A DNA stretch of 38,116 bases from Jaapia argillacea MUCL 33604 (Eukaryota > Basidiomycota > Agaricomycetes > Jaapiales > Jaapiaceae). The notes below the pieces were generated by a model. That model was given only the letters and a program-made list of their open reading frames with translations, searched no databases and was not told where the DNA came from. The number at the start of each line of letters is the position of its first letter. The first letter of the stretch is position 1. The DNA is taken from contig KL197736.1 in NCBI GenBank assembly GCA_000697665.1, positions 277,356 through 315,471 of the forward strand. Reading direction: 5' to 3'. Of the stretch, positions 10,701-20,671 are shown piece after piece. Both the position numbers and the translations under genes were made by a program.

Positions 10701-11666
10701 TCATGCTCCATTCAAGAAGGCCGGAAGAACCCAAACCTTCACCTCCTTCACCAGATCATCATCCTTTTCTTCCTCGTCCATCTGCTTGGTTGGCAGCCGT
10801 CCCGGGTCATCCCTCGAAGTGAGGTATGTTGACATGAGAAGCAAACAAGCCGCCCACTCTGTCGCCGTCTCCAACAACAAGTCTCGTACGGCGAACCCGT
10901 CCAAGAGACCATCTGCATCGTAGTTCGTGGGCGAGAAATAGCTGAATTCGGGGAGGACTGCTCCGAGGACGCCGTAAATTCCTCTGATGCACAGGAGGAA
11001 CCATGCTCCGAGGAGGATGTGTAAAGTGGGGTGTGTGACGGTGGTCTTGCGTTCACGTTTGGATTGGCGAATGGTGGAGGTGATGCAGTAGAGGAGGAAG
11101 AGGTTCACTGCTAGGAACACTGACTGGCCGACTATTTGTAACGATTTCGTGGTGGGGGTGGCGGCGTGCATTTTTAAGACGGTGTGGGTACCGCCTGCGA
11201 GCATGGAACATCCGGTTACGAATGCAGTGTTGGCACATGCTAGGAAGTGATGGATGACACCCATTGGACGACGCCTAGGGCCAAAAATTGCGAATGAATC
11301 GAGGAATTTTTGGGAGCATGGTGTCCCTTCAGGGTAGGCGCGTTCAAGCCACGACTCATGTGACTCGAAATTATGTTGTTGCCATGAGATGAGGAAACGG
11401 TAGGTGCATAAAATGAGGGTCAAATACCCTTCTGCACCTAGCTGGAAGTAGGCGATGAGGATGCCTGTTCCGGAGTTGCCTACGATACTGAAGGCTAGTC
11501 CTGTTGCTAGGGCTGCGATGTGGACTGTGATGTAGGTGAGAATGACTGTCCATCGTGAACGGACTCTGAGCCGTTTCGTAGCGTAGCCATAGATAAGGAC
11601 GGAGAAGAAGAAGAGGTAGAGAATGATGAAGGCGATTGCTGCGCTCGCTTCGACTCTGAGACCCAT
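10701..11666 (-). CDS. fungal seven-TM integral membrane protein (DUF7702-like), intronless
   Basis: A single uninterrupted frame encodes 321 residues. About seven hydrophobic segments run from residue 8 ('AAIAFIILYLFFFSVLIYGY') to near residue 280 ('EWAACLLLMSTYLTS'). The N terminus is short and the C-terminal tail is charged ('KQMDEEEKDDD'). Conserved-looking loop motifs include 'SWLERAYPEGTP' and 'SPTNYDADG'. From memory it resembles a family of fungal membrane proteins of unknown function near DUF7702; receptor-like or transport roles are not shown. The lack of introns is unusual beside its intron-rich neighbours. A decayed relative lies at 18510-19340 on the other strand, beyond the AA9 pair. 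Confidence 0.8.
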   Translation of the reverse strand: MGLRVEASAAIAFIILYLFFFSVLIYGYATKRLRVRSRWTVILTYITVHIAALATGLAFSIVGNSGTGILIAYFQLGAEGYLTLILCTYRFLISWQQHNFESHESWLERAYPEGTPCSQKFLDSFAIFGPRRRPMGVIHHFLACANTAFVTGCSMLAGGTHTVLKMHAATPTTKSLQIVGQSVFLAVNLFLLYCITSTIRQSKRERKTTVTHPTLHILLGAWFLLCIRGIYGVLGAVLPEFSYFSPTNYDADGLLDGFAVRDLLLETATEWAACLLLMSTYLTSRDDPGRLPTKQMDEEEKDDDLVKEVKVWVLPAFLNGA

Positions 11667-12201
11667 TTTCTGTCGTTGGTGGGTGGTTCGCCGTCACCTC
11701 CAAGAAATGATTGGAGGGCTTGAAGATAAACCGCACTCATTCCTGAGATTTACGAGAGGGCGTCTAGCGACACAGCCTTGGTGCTGCGGCCAAGTAAAAT
11801 TTCAGGTTCAACGATTGTTGGCGCAGCATAATGCTACCGAGGAGAATCAGAACGGTCGAAATGGAACCTAGCGTGCATAAGGGCAGGTATGGATGTTTGT
11901 TGAATGAACTCCTACAAGGGATTACTTAGTGTTCAACGTGTGGGTGGAGAAGGATTGATTGTGTCGTGATCACGAGCGCAATTAAAGTGCATATAACGTT
12001 ATACAGTAGCGAACTAGAGTACTTGCCGCCAGTTAGGTGGTTCTCACTTGTTACTACATAATCTCATAGGAATATTGAAGCCGATGAAACACTGCCTATT
12101 ATTGCTTATACAAGACTATCAAAACATCATCTCGAACTCGACATACACTCTGTCCGTCCCACGTGCTCTGCGCTCTGCTCGCTCTTCCGAGTGTCATCCC
12201 T
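11667..12201. other. intergenic, promoter side of the seven-TM gene
   Basis: This 535-bp stretch holds the upstream region of the seven-TM gene and the 3' flank of the ParB-like gene, both on the minus strand. No coding sequence or repeat is convincing here. Confidence 0.4.
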
Positions 12202-12717
12202 TCAAAATTCCTAGTAGCAAAAAATCAGCATGACACAGGGGACGAATAGAAAAAGTGCACATACATCTCCGGGATGCCCTCGGCGAGGCATATACGTGCC
12301 GTTGTTGTTAGTCGTGTACTTGTTCCACACCTCCTGCTCAAGGCGGCGACTGTAATCGGGAATGATGCACGGCACCATCATTTGCGGTGGCAAGACTGCG
12401 TTCATAACGTACAGCCTGCGGTGGTCCAGTGAGTGCCAACGGCTTTCCTCTTCCCACGTCTCACGGCCGGTGCGGACGCGCTCATCAACTTGGATGACGC
12501 GGAGGGCGCCGTAGCGGTTGATGACGGCGATGAAGCGGCTGTGGAGGTCGGGATAGTCACGCCGGAACATATCGATGTCGTGCTGGAGTGTGTTACCCGG
12601 AATCCTGCGCTCCTCCTCGAAGCGGTCACGGAAACGGTCTGCGCAGTTGTCTTGCGAATAGAAGATCTGGTTGAGACTGAGGAAAAGGGGATCGTCCTGG
12701 GTACCGCTGCCTCGCAT
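12202..12717 (-). CDS. small ParB-like-fold protein of fungi
   Basis: Two coding exons: 12717-12265 and a 9-nt last exon 12210-12202 (GAA TTT TGA). They are separated by a 54-nt intron with GTATGT donor and CTACTAG acceptor. The product is 153 residues, starting 'MRGSGTQDDP' and ending 'RRGHPGDEF'. Motifs fit a small eukaryotic family with a ParB/sulfiredoxin-like look: 'LNQIFYSQDNCADRF' at the front, 'WHSLDHRRLYVMNAV' in the middle, and 'KYTTNNNGTYMPRRGHPG' at the end. This assignment is from memory and its function is unknown. A likely 5' UTR intron at 12772-12718 (GTATGT...CTACAG) ends exactly before the ATG, and no in-frame ATG lies in the upstream exon, which decides the start. Confidence 0.7.
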
Positions 12718-12772
12718 CTGTAGAGATATACACTTTCAGTATTAGAGAAAGAAACAGGGGAATGAAACATAC

Positions 12773-14726
12773 GATGCCAGGTGCTTTCGATTGTAAACTT
12801 GAGTTTGGAAGAGACAACGGGTGGTGCTCTGAGGTGCAATCCTCCTTGACGAGCAAACCTTTATAGGCGCAGGCTTATCTCCTCTATGGCTCTATCTTCA
12901 ACAATGGTAGAATGTTAACCGCACAGCGTCGCGGCCCTGGATGTCTCCGGATCCCAAAAGTTCTGCCGAAGGGGCAGTTAGTCTATACCTTGGTGCTCCA
13001 CTGTCGACCTTCGACTACGATCGAACCCTAGTTGCATAGGATCATGGCGCCGGATGTCTCCAACATCCGAGTTTACGTCGGTGTTAGATACTATCCGTCG
13101 ATAGCGAGCGAACCTGGGAGAATATGTTTGGCAGGTGAGGCAACCTTCCTACCACTTCTTCGGCGCCAGGAATATTCATTGGAACTAGGAACTTCCATCG
13201 CAATAAAGGAAGTTCCGAGTCCTGATCGTGTCAGTTTGTTTGTTGGAGGAGCAAATAGGGTGGAAAGCAGCACCCTACGCAAGCAGATGACCATCTTGCA
13301 CGCGTAGATGTTAGATTATACACCTTGGGTGAATGGCGGGGATATCTAATGGGTCCGTTTCCGGATCGAACGATTTTGCCTATCAACCAGGTGCACCACC
13401 ACAAGATTTCTGAGGACAGGTTCTGCAAGGCTCACCGATGCCATGTGATAAAGCTAGTGATGTATCGAGATGCCTGAGTACCGGTCGAGAGAATTCCATG
13501 GCTGTTCACCATTCCACGCCTTAACTGACGGCGGCGACAACATGGGGGCCGATGGTCGGATGTTTGGTACCGAGAACAAGGTTCGAAGGTGAAGATGGAG
13601 AGCTATACCCTTGCTGGAAACCCGCAACATGTGCAGATAGAGGATGTGCTTCGATATCCAACCGGCGCGGCGGCAGATCATAAACAAAGTTGAGGGTCGG
13701 GGGATAGAGTCCTCCATATGGTGGACGTAGGACGTATGGGGCGAGCTAAACAGCGCACCGCATTGACTGTAAGGTGGCCTCGTGTTCTTTCGCTAAAAGC
13801 GCCGAGGACGGGGAACAAGGTCGACTTGAGTCACTGAGGTCAAGGATGGAATAGGTCCGATTGTGTGGAGCTCGACGGGCGCTGAGGTGACTTTCGATTG
13901 TAGCAAGCATGTTGAAGGGCGCTCGGCAGCATCGGCAACAGATCGAAGTCGGAAGATACGCATGGGCATTTTGCGCGGTGAATCGTACGCACAGTAGGAG
14001 GCGTTCAGGACCAGGCTTGGTTATCAAATAGGGGAAAGAAACAAAACTGAGTATCTCAATAATAGCAATATCCGGTAAGTAGGCAGGATCAAGGCGGGAT
14101 TGTAGCTGTAGCAGGTGCAAAGGTGAACACGTGTCCCAGCACTGCTTTCTGGCCTGTGGATTTTGGTCGGGCGCTATCTGGTTCATCATAGCTTGCTATC
14201 CAAATTCTCCTATCCACAGTTCTCCTGACTTTAGCACCTTCGCACCGATGCGGTTGTCCCATGGACGTGCTGAAATCTTCAAAGTTCTTTCTGACTCCCG
14301 GCGGGCCCACCTCGCGTTTCCGTTATCCTAGGTTTTGACGCGTTGCCAACGCGTGAAGCCTTCCATAGGGGCGGAAATACCTCTAGCAAATAATTCGCTC
14401 TCGTGCCCTCATCAACCAGTGCCGTTCACGCAACGCAGGCAAAAATTCCGCGGAAATACTGGTCGATTTTGGTTGCCAAGAAAATCTCGCCGCCAGATGA
14501 CCGTACCATGGCATCTTTTGCCAAGCGTTGCCGCCACCTTAGACTTGAATTCTTCGTGCTTGGCGCACCGAATATTGTGCGTTGAGGGACTGGTTAATCC
14601 GGGTGGTAATGGATGCGCTTTATGCTCGGAATGTGCGTTGGCTCTATCATATAAAAGTTGGAGTTCGTGGCAGGGGTAGTTCATTCAGTTGACGACATTG
14701 CCTGGTGAACAGATTAACTTCTCGAA
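12773..14726. other. about 2 kb without a supported gene
   Basis: The region holds the 5' leader of the ParB-like gene and the promoter of the first AA9 gene. The longest open frame (13746-14189, minus) is Cys-, Ser- and Leu-rich without a recognisable family or splice-supported extension. Two imperfect copies of a 'GATGTCTCCRRM' motif lie at about 12940 and 13055. I see no transposon ends. Confidence 0.4.
14648..14657 (+). promoter_or_regulatory. TATA box of first AA9 gene
   Basis: CATATAAAAG lies 70-79 nt upstream of the ATG at 14727, a typical distance for a strongly regulated fungal secreted-enzyme gene. Confidence 0.5.
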
Positions 14727-15892
14727 ATGAAGCTCTCTATTGCTGCTGTCGTTGCCTTGGCTGCATCAGTGTCTGCCCACTCAATTTTTCAGGCAAGTCT
14801 TGTCTTTTCTGTTGTGTCTACGATTAAAATTTTTTTTTGCATGCTTTCATCCATCACAGGAGCTGTACGTCAATGGTGTAGACCAGGGTCACCTCACTGG
14901 TATCCGTGTTCCTGACTACGACGGTGTACGTTTTCGCTCGCTCGCTCCTCCCCGTCACAATATTGGCTGACCCGTTCTGTATCTAGCCTATCACAGACGT
15001 TACCTCTAACGGTGACTCTTATATATTCAATACCCTGCGATTGATAGACTTACCCATCTTTATCCATGGTTTCTCAGACCTCATCTGCAACGGCGGTATC
15101 AACCCGTACCACCAACCCATCTCTCAAGCCATCATCACCGTTCCCGCTGGGGCGAGCGTCACAGCTGAATGGCACCACACACTCAACGGAGCCGACCCCA
15201 CTGACCCTGCTGACCCCATCGACAAAAGTCACAAGGGACCTGTCATATCTTACTTGTAAGCTGTCGAAACCCCTCGGTTAAAAACTGAATCCTGCTCATT
15301 TGTTTTGACTCTCAGAGCCAAAGTGACCAACGCGACCCAGACCAACGTGACTGGTCTCAAGTGGTTCAAGATCTATCAAGATGGATTGAATCCTTCAGAT
15401 CAATCTTGGGGTGTTGATAGGTTGATCGCTAATAAGGGCAAAGTTACTTTCACAATCCCCAAGTGCATCCCTCCGGGACAATATCTCCTCAGACACGAGT
15501 TGATTGGTATGCTCGTCATTTCGTATGTCTCCTATCCTGTATTTATTTGATTAACTCGTCTCGCCAGCCCTCCATGCCGCAAGCTCCTATCCCGGGGCTC
15601 AGTTCTACGTGGGAATATCTTTTCTTCTATTATTCTCCGGGCTAACGTGGAGGATGATACAACGTTTTCAGATGGAATGCGCCCAGATTAACATCACAGG
15701 AGGTGGTTCCACCAGCCCCGCCACCGTCAGCTTCCCTGGTGCCTATCAGGGTACCGACCCCGGTATCAAGATCAACATCTATCAGACTTTGTCCAACTAC
15801 ACTGTCCCAGGTGCGCATGTTTGGTATCGTTTGATTCTGTTTTGGTTAGCTGATGGGATTTGCTTATAGGACCGGCGGTTTTCACTTGTTAA
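14727..15892 (+). CDS. AA9 lytic polysaccharide monooxygenase (former GH61), copy A
   Basis: Secreted copper enzyme of the cellulose/hemicellulose oxidising AA9 family. Eight exons: 14727-14792, 14860-14925, 14987-15011, 15078-15255, 15316-15506, 15568-15608, 15672-15810, 15870-15892; 242 residues. A 17-residue signal peptide ends 'SVSA', leaving the N-terminal copper His (H18). The second copper His is H104 in '[11 protein letters not shown]' and the axial Tyr is Y189 in 'GAQFYMECAQ'. The second-sphere residues H172 ('LRHELIALHAA') and Q187 are present. C56 and C192 can form the usual disulfide. There is no CBM1 or linker. The first intron (14793-14859) uses a GC donor, GCAAGT...CACAG, and the copy-B counterpart uses GT. 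It lies upstream of copy B in the same orientation. Substrate cannot be told from sequence. Confidence 0.95.
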
Positions 15893-16585
15893 GTTGTTTG
15901 AGGGCTAGAAGCCCAAGGGTCGCGCTGTGCAGCATATTAATGTAATGGGAGCAAGTACGTTTATTTGTCAGTTACTACTGGTCCATTTATCATTCGAGAG
16001 TATGAAGACCTTGGCCTTTATTTGCTGTCTTTCATGGCGGGCCGAGTGCAGCTGAGGTATTCGAACAGGCCATGCTGTCCGACAGTCCGTCGAATTATTC
16101 GACAACAATCCGAACACTTGAAAAATCCTCATCACCTAACGAGCTATGGCGTCAACCACTGCCTCGAACTTCTCCGAACGGTCACCAGCGACAATATTCT
16201 CCTTAACGGATATATCTCTGCTAAACGTCGCCTGGCTCTCTTCTTGGCGTCTGACGGAGCCGAGCGAAACCGGATATATTTCGTGACGTTCTCTTGCTTC
16301 CTTTCCCGACTCTTGACCATTCGTTTCCGAGCCTTATCGCCCGTGACTCTCCCTCCTGAAGGGATATCGGGAGTTGCAACCTTTCGGGCAAACCGAAAAA
16401 TGTGCGCTTTACGCCTGGTGGATTGTCCGAGGGACGCAATCCGCTATATGCTCGGAATTTGAAGTTTGCTTGGTAGGTGGGTTTGAGGAGCTTGGTATAA
16501 GAGGACGGTGATTCGTGGCGGAATTCCCTCAAGTTGTCGCCTACTGCCTGCAACTTCCTACTCTCGAGGCTCGAGTATATTCGCG
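15893..16585 (+). other. spacer and promoter between the two AA9 genes
   Basis: About 690 bp. A TATA-like GGTATAAGAG at 16494-16503 lies about 85 nt upstream of the copy-B ATG. The phrase TGCTCGGAAT occurs here (about 16449) and upstream of copy A (about 14624), a remnant of the duplication that included the promoter. An open frame at 15965-16462 has no family signature and is not called. Confidence 0.5.
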
Positions 16586-17770
16586 ATGAAGGTAACAATG
16601 GCAACTGTTGCGTTCTTGGCCACTTCTGTGTCGGCGCACTCCATCTTCCAGGTGAGTTACAGTCTTATCCTCGCTTTGGGTCTTTCTGACGGCCAAGTAT
16701 GAATTATTTTTGAAATTCGAACGTTGTAGGAGTTCTATGTCAACGGCGTAGACCAAGGACATACCGTCGGTATCCGTGTTCCCAGCTACGACGGAGTGAG
16801 TTCTAAGGCCCTGATCTTTTCAAGTCGAACTCCCCGCTGACTCCCAGGTAGCCCATCACCGACGTCACCTCCAACGGTCAGTCTCAAATTGTATGAACTC
16901 TTAAATCTCCCGTTGTTCTCATTCCTTGTACCGCAGACTTGATCTGCAATGGCGGTATCAACCCCTACCAAACACCCGTCTCACAAGTAATCATCACCGT
17001 TCCAGCTGGTGCATCCGTCACAACCGAATGGCACCACACCCTCGCTGGAGCCGACGCCTCTGACCCAGCAGATCCTATTGACCCGAGCCATCACGGACCC
17101 GTCATTTCTTACTTGTATGTCCATCTCTTCTTTTTCTCCACAGTCCTCGGCATGTCTAAATTTCGTATTGTGTAACAGGGCGAAAGTGCCCAATGCGACA
17201 CAGACCACCGTGACTGGATTGAACTGGTTCAAGATTTACCAAGATGGTTTGAACGTGACAAATCAATCTTGGGGTGTTGATAGGATGATTGCGAATAAGG
17301 GAAAAGTCACGTTTACTATCCCCAAGTGTATCGCTCCTGGACAGTATTTGCTCAGGCATGAGCTTATTGGTGTGTTGAAATTTCTCTTGGGTCTCCTGCT
17401 ATCTCTTTTTTAGGGGACTGACCGAATGGTGGCCTTCAGCGTTGCACGCAGCCACCTCTTACCCCGGCGCACAATTTTACGTACGTCTTATCCTTCCTTA
17501 GTTCACCTCGAATCAAGTCACTAATACCCCTTCGGTTGATAGATGGAATGCGCCCAACTTAACATCACAGGCGGAGGTTCCACCAGCCCACCCACTGTGG
17601 CATTCCCTGGTGCCTACCACGGCACAGACCCCGGTATCACGATCGACATCTACCAGACTTTGGCCAACTACACCGTTCCGGGTAGGTCTTGTCATCCTCA
17701 GCTACGATTATGGATGTATTGAGGTCGTGACTGACGGGTGTTGATAGGCCCACCGGTGTTCTCCTGCTAA
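16586..17770 (+). CDS. AA9 lytic polysaccharide monooxygenase, copy B
   Basis: Paralogue of the preceding gene with the same role in oxidative polysaccharide cleavage. Eight exons: 16586-16651, 16730-16795, 16852-16876, 16937-17114, 17179-17369, 17440-17480, 17543-17681, 17748-17770. Every exon has exactly the length found in copy A (66, 66, 25, 178, 191, 41, 139, 23 nt), so it also makes 242 residues. The signal peptide is cut before H18; H104 is in '[11 protein letters not shown]', Y189 in '[11 protein letters not shown]'. All introns are GT-AG and have drifted in length and sequence from copy A. The protein ends 'YTVPGPPVFSC'. Catalytic and structural residues are all kept, so both copies look functional. 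Confidence 0.95.
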
Positions 17771-18509
17771 ACTTTCTCAGATAGAGCCTCACATGTGGGG
17801 CGAACGGGGCTGTTGGTTGCAGATGAGAGCGAGGGTGTGAGGAAGAATAGGTAGCCTGAGTGTGGTGGTCGATTCCAAACGGACTTCCTGAACCAAATGA
17901 ACTTGATGTACCTTTCTGTTTTCGAGACTCGTCACGAATATTCAAGATAATTATGATTTCTTCACGAGTCGCAGCCAGAGCCATTGCGATAATATTCTTG
18001 CTGGGCGTTGCGGTGAGACTATTGCCGAGCATCCGACGTGCCAACAACGCCACCCGAAATGGCAGTCCATTATTTGGCCATACTTTGAATTCGAATCACT
18101 AGCTCTTCGACTCTTCAATCTTTGTTGATGTTCCACCCAACCAAGGCGGCTAATTTATTGGTTTTCTGTGCGTAGTTCCCTGACTCGACTCTTCAACGCG
18201 ACGGAAGCGTTAGGTTCGCATATTTATTATGTCTCTCAAACATGAGCCTCCATCATGGAACATGGCCAGTATCTGAGTCGGAAATAATTTCCGACTCTAA
18301 GCTGCGCTACATCCAGTGGGAGTTTCCCAGCATTCCCTCATCCAATGACTCAGCAGCCTTCTCTCCTTCTCGGCAGTCGCTTCGTTGAAACTATCTGCTT
18401 GGAGTGGGTCCACAGTGCACACCACTGTTCTGCCCGCTCCAGCAGACTGAATCGTGTGGCATCTGAAAGATGCAGGACTGACCATCTTTGCCGCATCAAG
18501 ATAGCTATT
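17771..18509. other. intergenic between AA9 copy B and the seven-TM relic
   Basis: About 740 bp with no supported gene. Short overlapping open frames on both strands at 17860-18136 have no recognisable motif. Confidence 0.4.
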
Positions 18510-19340
18510 ATGGGCCTCAACACCGAGTCGAGCGCTTCTCTGGGTTTTCCTGGCCATTTTCGACAACCCCAATTTCGCGCGTCTTTAGATCAAGTGTACT
18601 ACAGGACGCCTTCGCCTGCGTCGTGATGCACCGTCATCCTCGTCTATGTTGCCGCCAGACTCGCGCCGCAGCTGGCATCTGCCTCGCGTTTGGCGTCATC
18701 CGCAAGTTCGCTAGCAATCTCTTTCCTTCTCGCGTCTTTCATCCTCGGAAGGGTACTTTACCCGCTTCCTTCACACCTACAGGCACCTATTTCCTGTTGA
18801 GTGTACAATCTGGCCTTTTGGTTGGAGCGCAGCCACCCTCTAGGCTCACCCTGGTACAAAACACGATTTCCGGGCGCCATCGCCGATCGATGTCTTTCAT
18901 CCTTCAGCTGGATCCTTCTATCAGCCAATGTCATATCACGGTGGTTCAATGTCGATATTTCAACTCTCGCATGCCTATCGATGCAGAGTTATGAGCGACA
19001 GTCCGGGGGATATTCCTCTCCATTAATATCCTTCTCCTTACCGCATCACCGATATCTAGGTCAGGCACAACGCGGATGTTAGGACAGCTATGTCCATCTC
19101 CACACCTTATCCCCACCAGGCCGCCCCTTTCGTGCGAGGATTGTACGATACTCTCCCCCACTTTCGTCACATTTCAGCTACAAACTGCTTCTTGCCCTCG
19201 AATTACAACTCAGAAGGCGCGACTGATACATTCGCCAGAAGCCAAGATATATTCTTGGGGACTGCGATGGAGTGGATACCATGTTTGCTGTTCATATTAG
19301 CATCCAGAACGTCGAGAAACGACCCTAAAACGCTGATTGC
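18510..19340 (+). pseudogene. decayed copy of the seven-TM protein
   Basis: The translated pieces line up in order with the intact gene at 10701-11666. 'MGLNTESSASLGF' (18510) matches its 'MGLRVEASAAIAF'. 'TVILVYVAARLA' (18630) matches 'TVILTYITVHIA'. 'WLERSHPLGSPW' (about 18822) matches 'WLERAYPEGTPC'. 'IFLSINILLL' (19010) matches 'VFLAVNLFLL'. 'SNYNSEG...AMEWIPCLLFILASRTSRNDP' (19200-19335) matches 'TNYDADG...ATEWAACLLLMSTYLTSRDDP'. The first three pieces share one frame broken by TGA at 18624 and 18798; the later pieces move to the other two frames. The intact gene has no introns, and the total span fits an intronless gene, so frameshifts and stops are a better reading than splicing. The C terminus is no longer recognisable. 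Confidence 0.65.
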
Positions 19341-20671
19341 TGATTTCAACGACAGTCGAGATGTCATGAGGATAGTGGGAAGGGAGAAGTTCGCTGGTGT
19401 TGGGCCAGGTATGATAGGCAAAACATGCCTTAGCTGGCTGTGCAGCACCATTTGTATGTTCCGCGCCGGCCCAGAGGTCGTGGGTCAGTCTGTTGTACTC
19501 GTTCTGCCAAGCCCGGTTGTCTCATGGATCCTTGGCTTCAACCAGTCTTACATAGCCCTTCAAGTTGCTCCAAGTTGCCGACGGCGTTCTACCCATGTTC
19601 CGGGTTTGCTGAGTTCGACACCCTACCGATCGCTTATCTAGCGTTTCTGCGGATTCGTCTACCCGCCTGTATTCACCTTACCCCTTCTTGGGATACTGTC
19701 CAGGTAAAATTACAGTGCGTGTACCGCGTATGTTTGAAAGCCGGGGCTGCCAATCATTCGCGGGAGATCATCACGGAGATTGGGTGGATCATTTTCACCG
19801 ATGACGACGACGACGCCAAATTTTGCCTTGAGCTCGCTGTCTTTTGCCAGCTTTTGCCCCGGTCGCTTTCTGTCAACGACTCCTGCATGTTGAGAACACC
19901 GACTCTACGTGTCCTCCTCGCCCGTTTACATACTGGAAACTCAACTTCCTCCATAAACAGCTCGTTTATTTTGCTCCGGGCTCACGCTATCATGGCGCGG
20001 TTCATCCTTAAGGCGTCCGATAACATCAAGCCGATGTTTCGAACTTTCATTACCTCCCACCCTGCCTCTCACCGTCTCCTCCCGGCTCGCGCTGGCCAAA
20101 CGTTTTTGAGCTCGGTTCGGAACCGCCGGTCCGCGAACGAGCGACAATGAAGAGTAACTGAGCAACGACAGAAGTTTCCGGTGGTGAAAGATTTCACGAT
20201 TGTCTCGATGTTCATCTTGGACGCATGCCTAGAACGCGCTTCCGATGCGTTATCGGCCAATTCTGTAGCCGCCTGCATGACGCAGGAATATGATAGGCTC
20301 CCCTGGGAGATCCCAGCTCTGCTTTTCATCTCATTTTGTCATGGAAGGCCCGTACGTCCTCTCATAGTAGGCGATCATACATCCTATCAAAGCATCCAAG
20401 CCTGATCAGGATAGTAGGTCGGTTATTTTGGCCGATGGCTTTGAATCCCCCGAGGTAAGGCTCTAATTGCTTCCCATGATTGTTGGATAGAGGCCTCACC
20501 CAAGTTCCGTAGTTTATGAATCGAAACATATCCGCAATCTCTACAAACGTTCTTGGCTGTATTCGGTTAATGGTGTACCCAATTCTCATGAATATACAGA
20601 TTACCCTTCAACCCAAGCTTGCTCAAAATTTCATCCCCTAACTGCTCAATGTCCTACACCCGATCGATTTC
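19341..20671. other. about 1.3 kb without a supported gene
   Basis: A long open frame (19440-20150, plus) and a shorter one on the minus strand (20589-20362) show no family motif, signal peptide or splice-supported extension. The 3' part should hold the promoter of the membrane protein gene at 20672. The phrase 'VVGQSVVLVL' near 19480 resembles 'IVGQSVFLAV' of the seven-TM protein, but it is in the wrong order and may be chance. Confidence 0.35.

Noticed and set aside
13010-13030. Possible tRNA on the minus strand (GGGTTCGATC)
   Set aside because: A B-box-like word is present but no T stem, anticodon stem or acceptor pairing could be drawn.
13746-14189. 147-codon open frame on the minus strand
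   Set aside because: No family motif, signal peptide or splice-supported neighbours; rich in Cys, Ser and Leu as expected for a chance frame.
15965-16462. 165-codon open frame between the AA9 genes
   Set aside because: It covers the likely promoter of AA9 copy B and shows no recognisable domain.
19470-19530. 'VVGQSVVLVL' as a further piece of the seven-TM relic
   Set aside because: In the intact protein the matching phrase comes before the piece found at 19129-19335, so the order is wrong; probably chance.
19440-20150. 236-codon open frame on the plus strand
   Set aside because: No recognisable motif; its first part overlaps the tail of the decayed seven-TM copy and a second frame is also open there.
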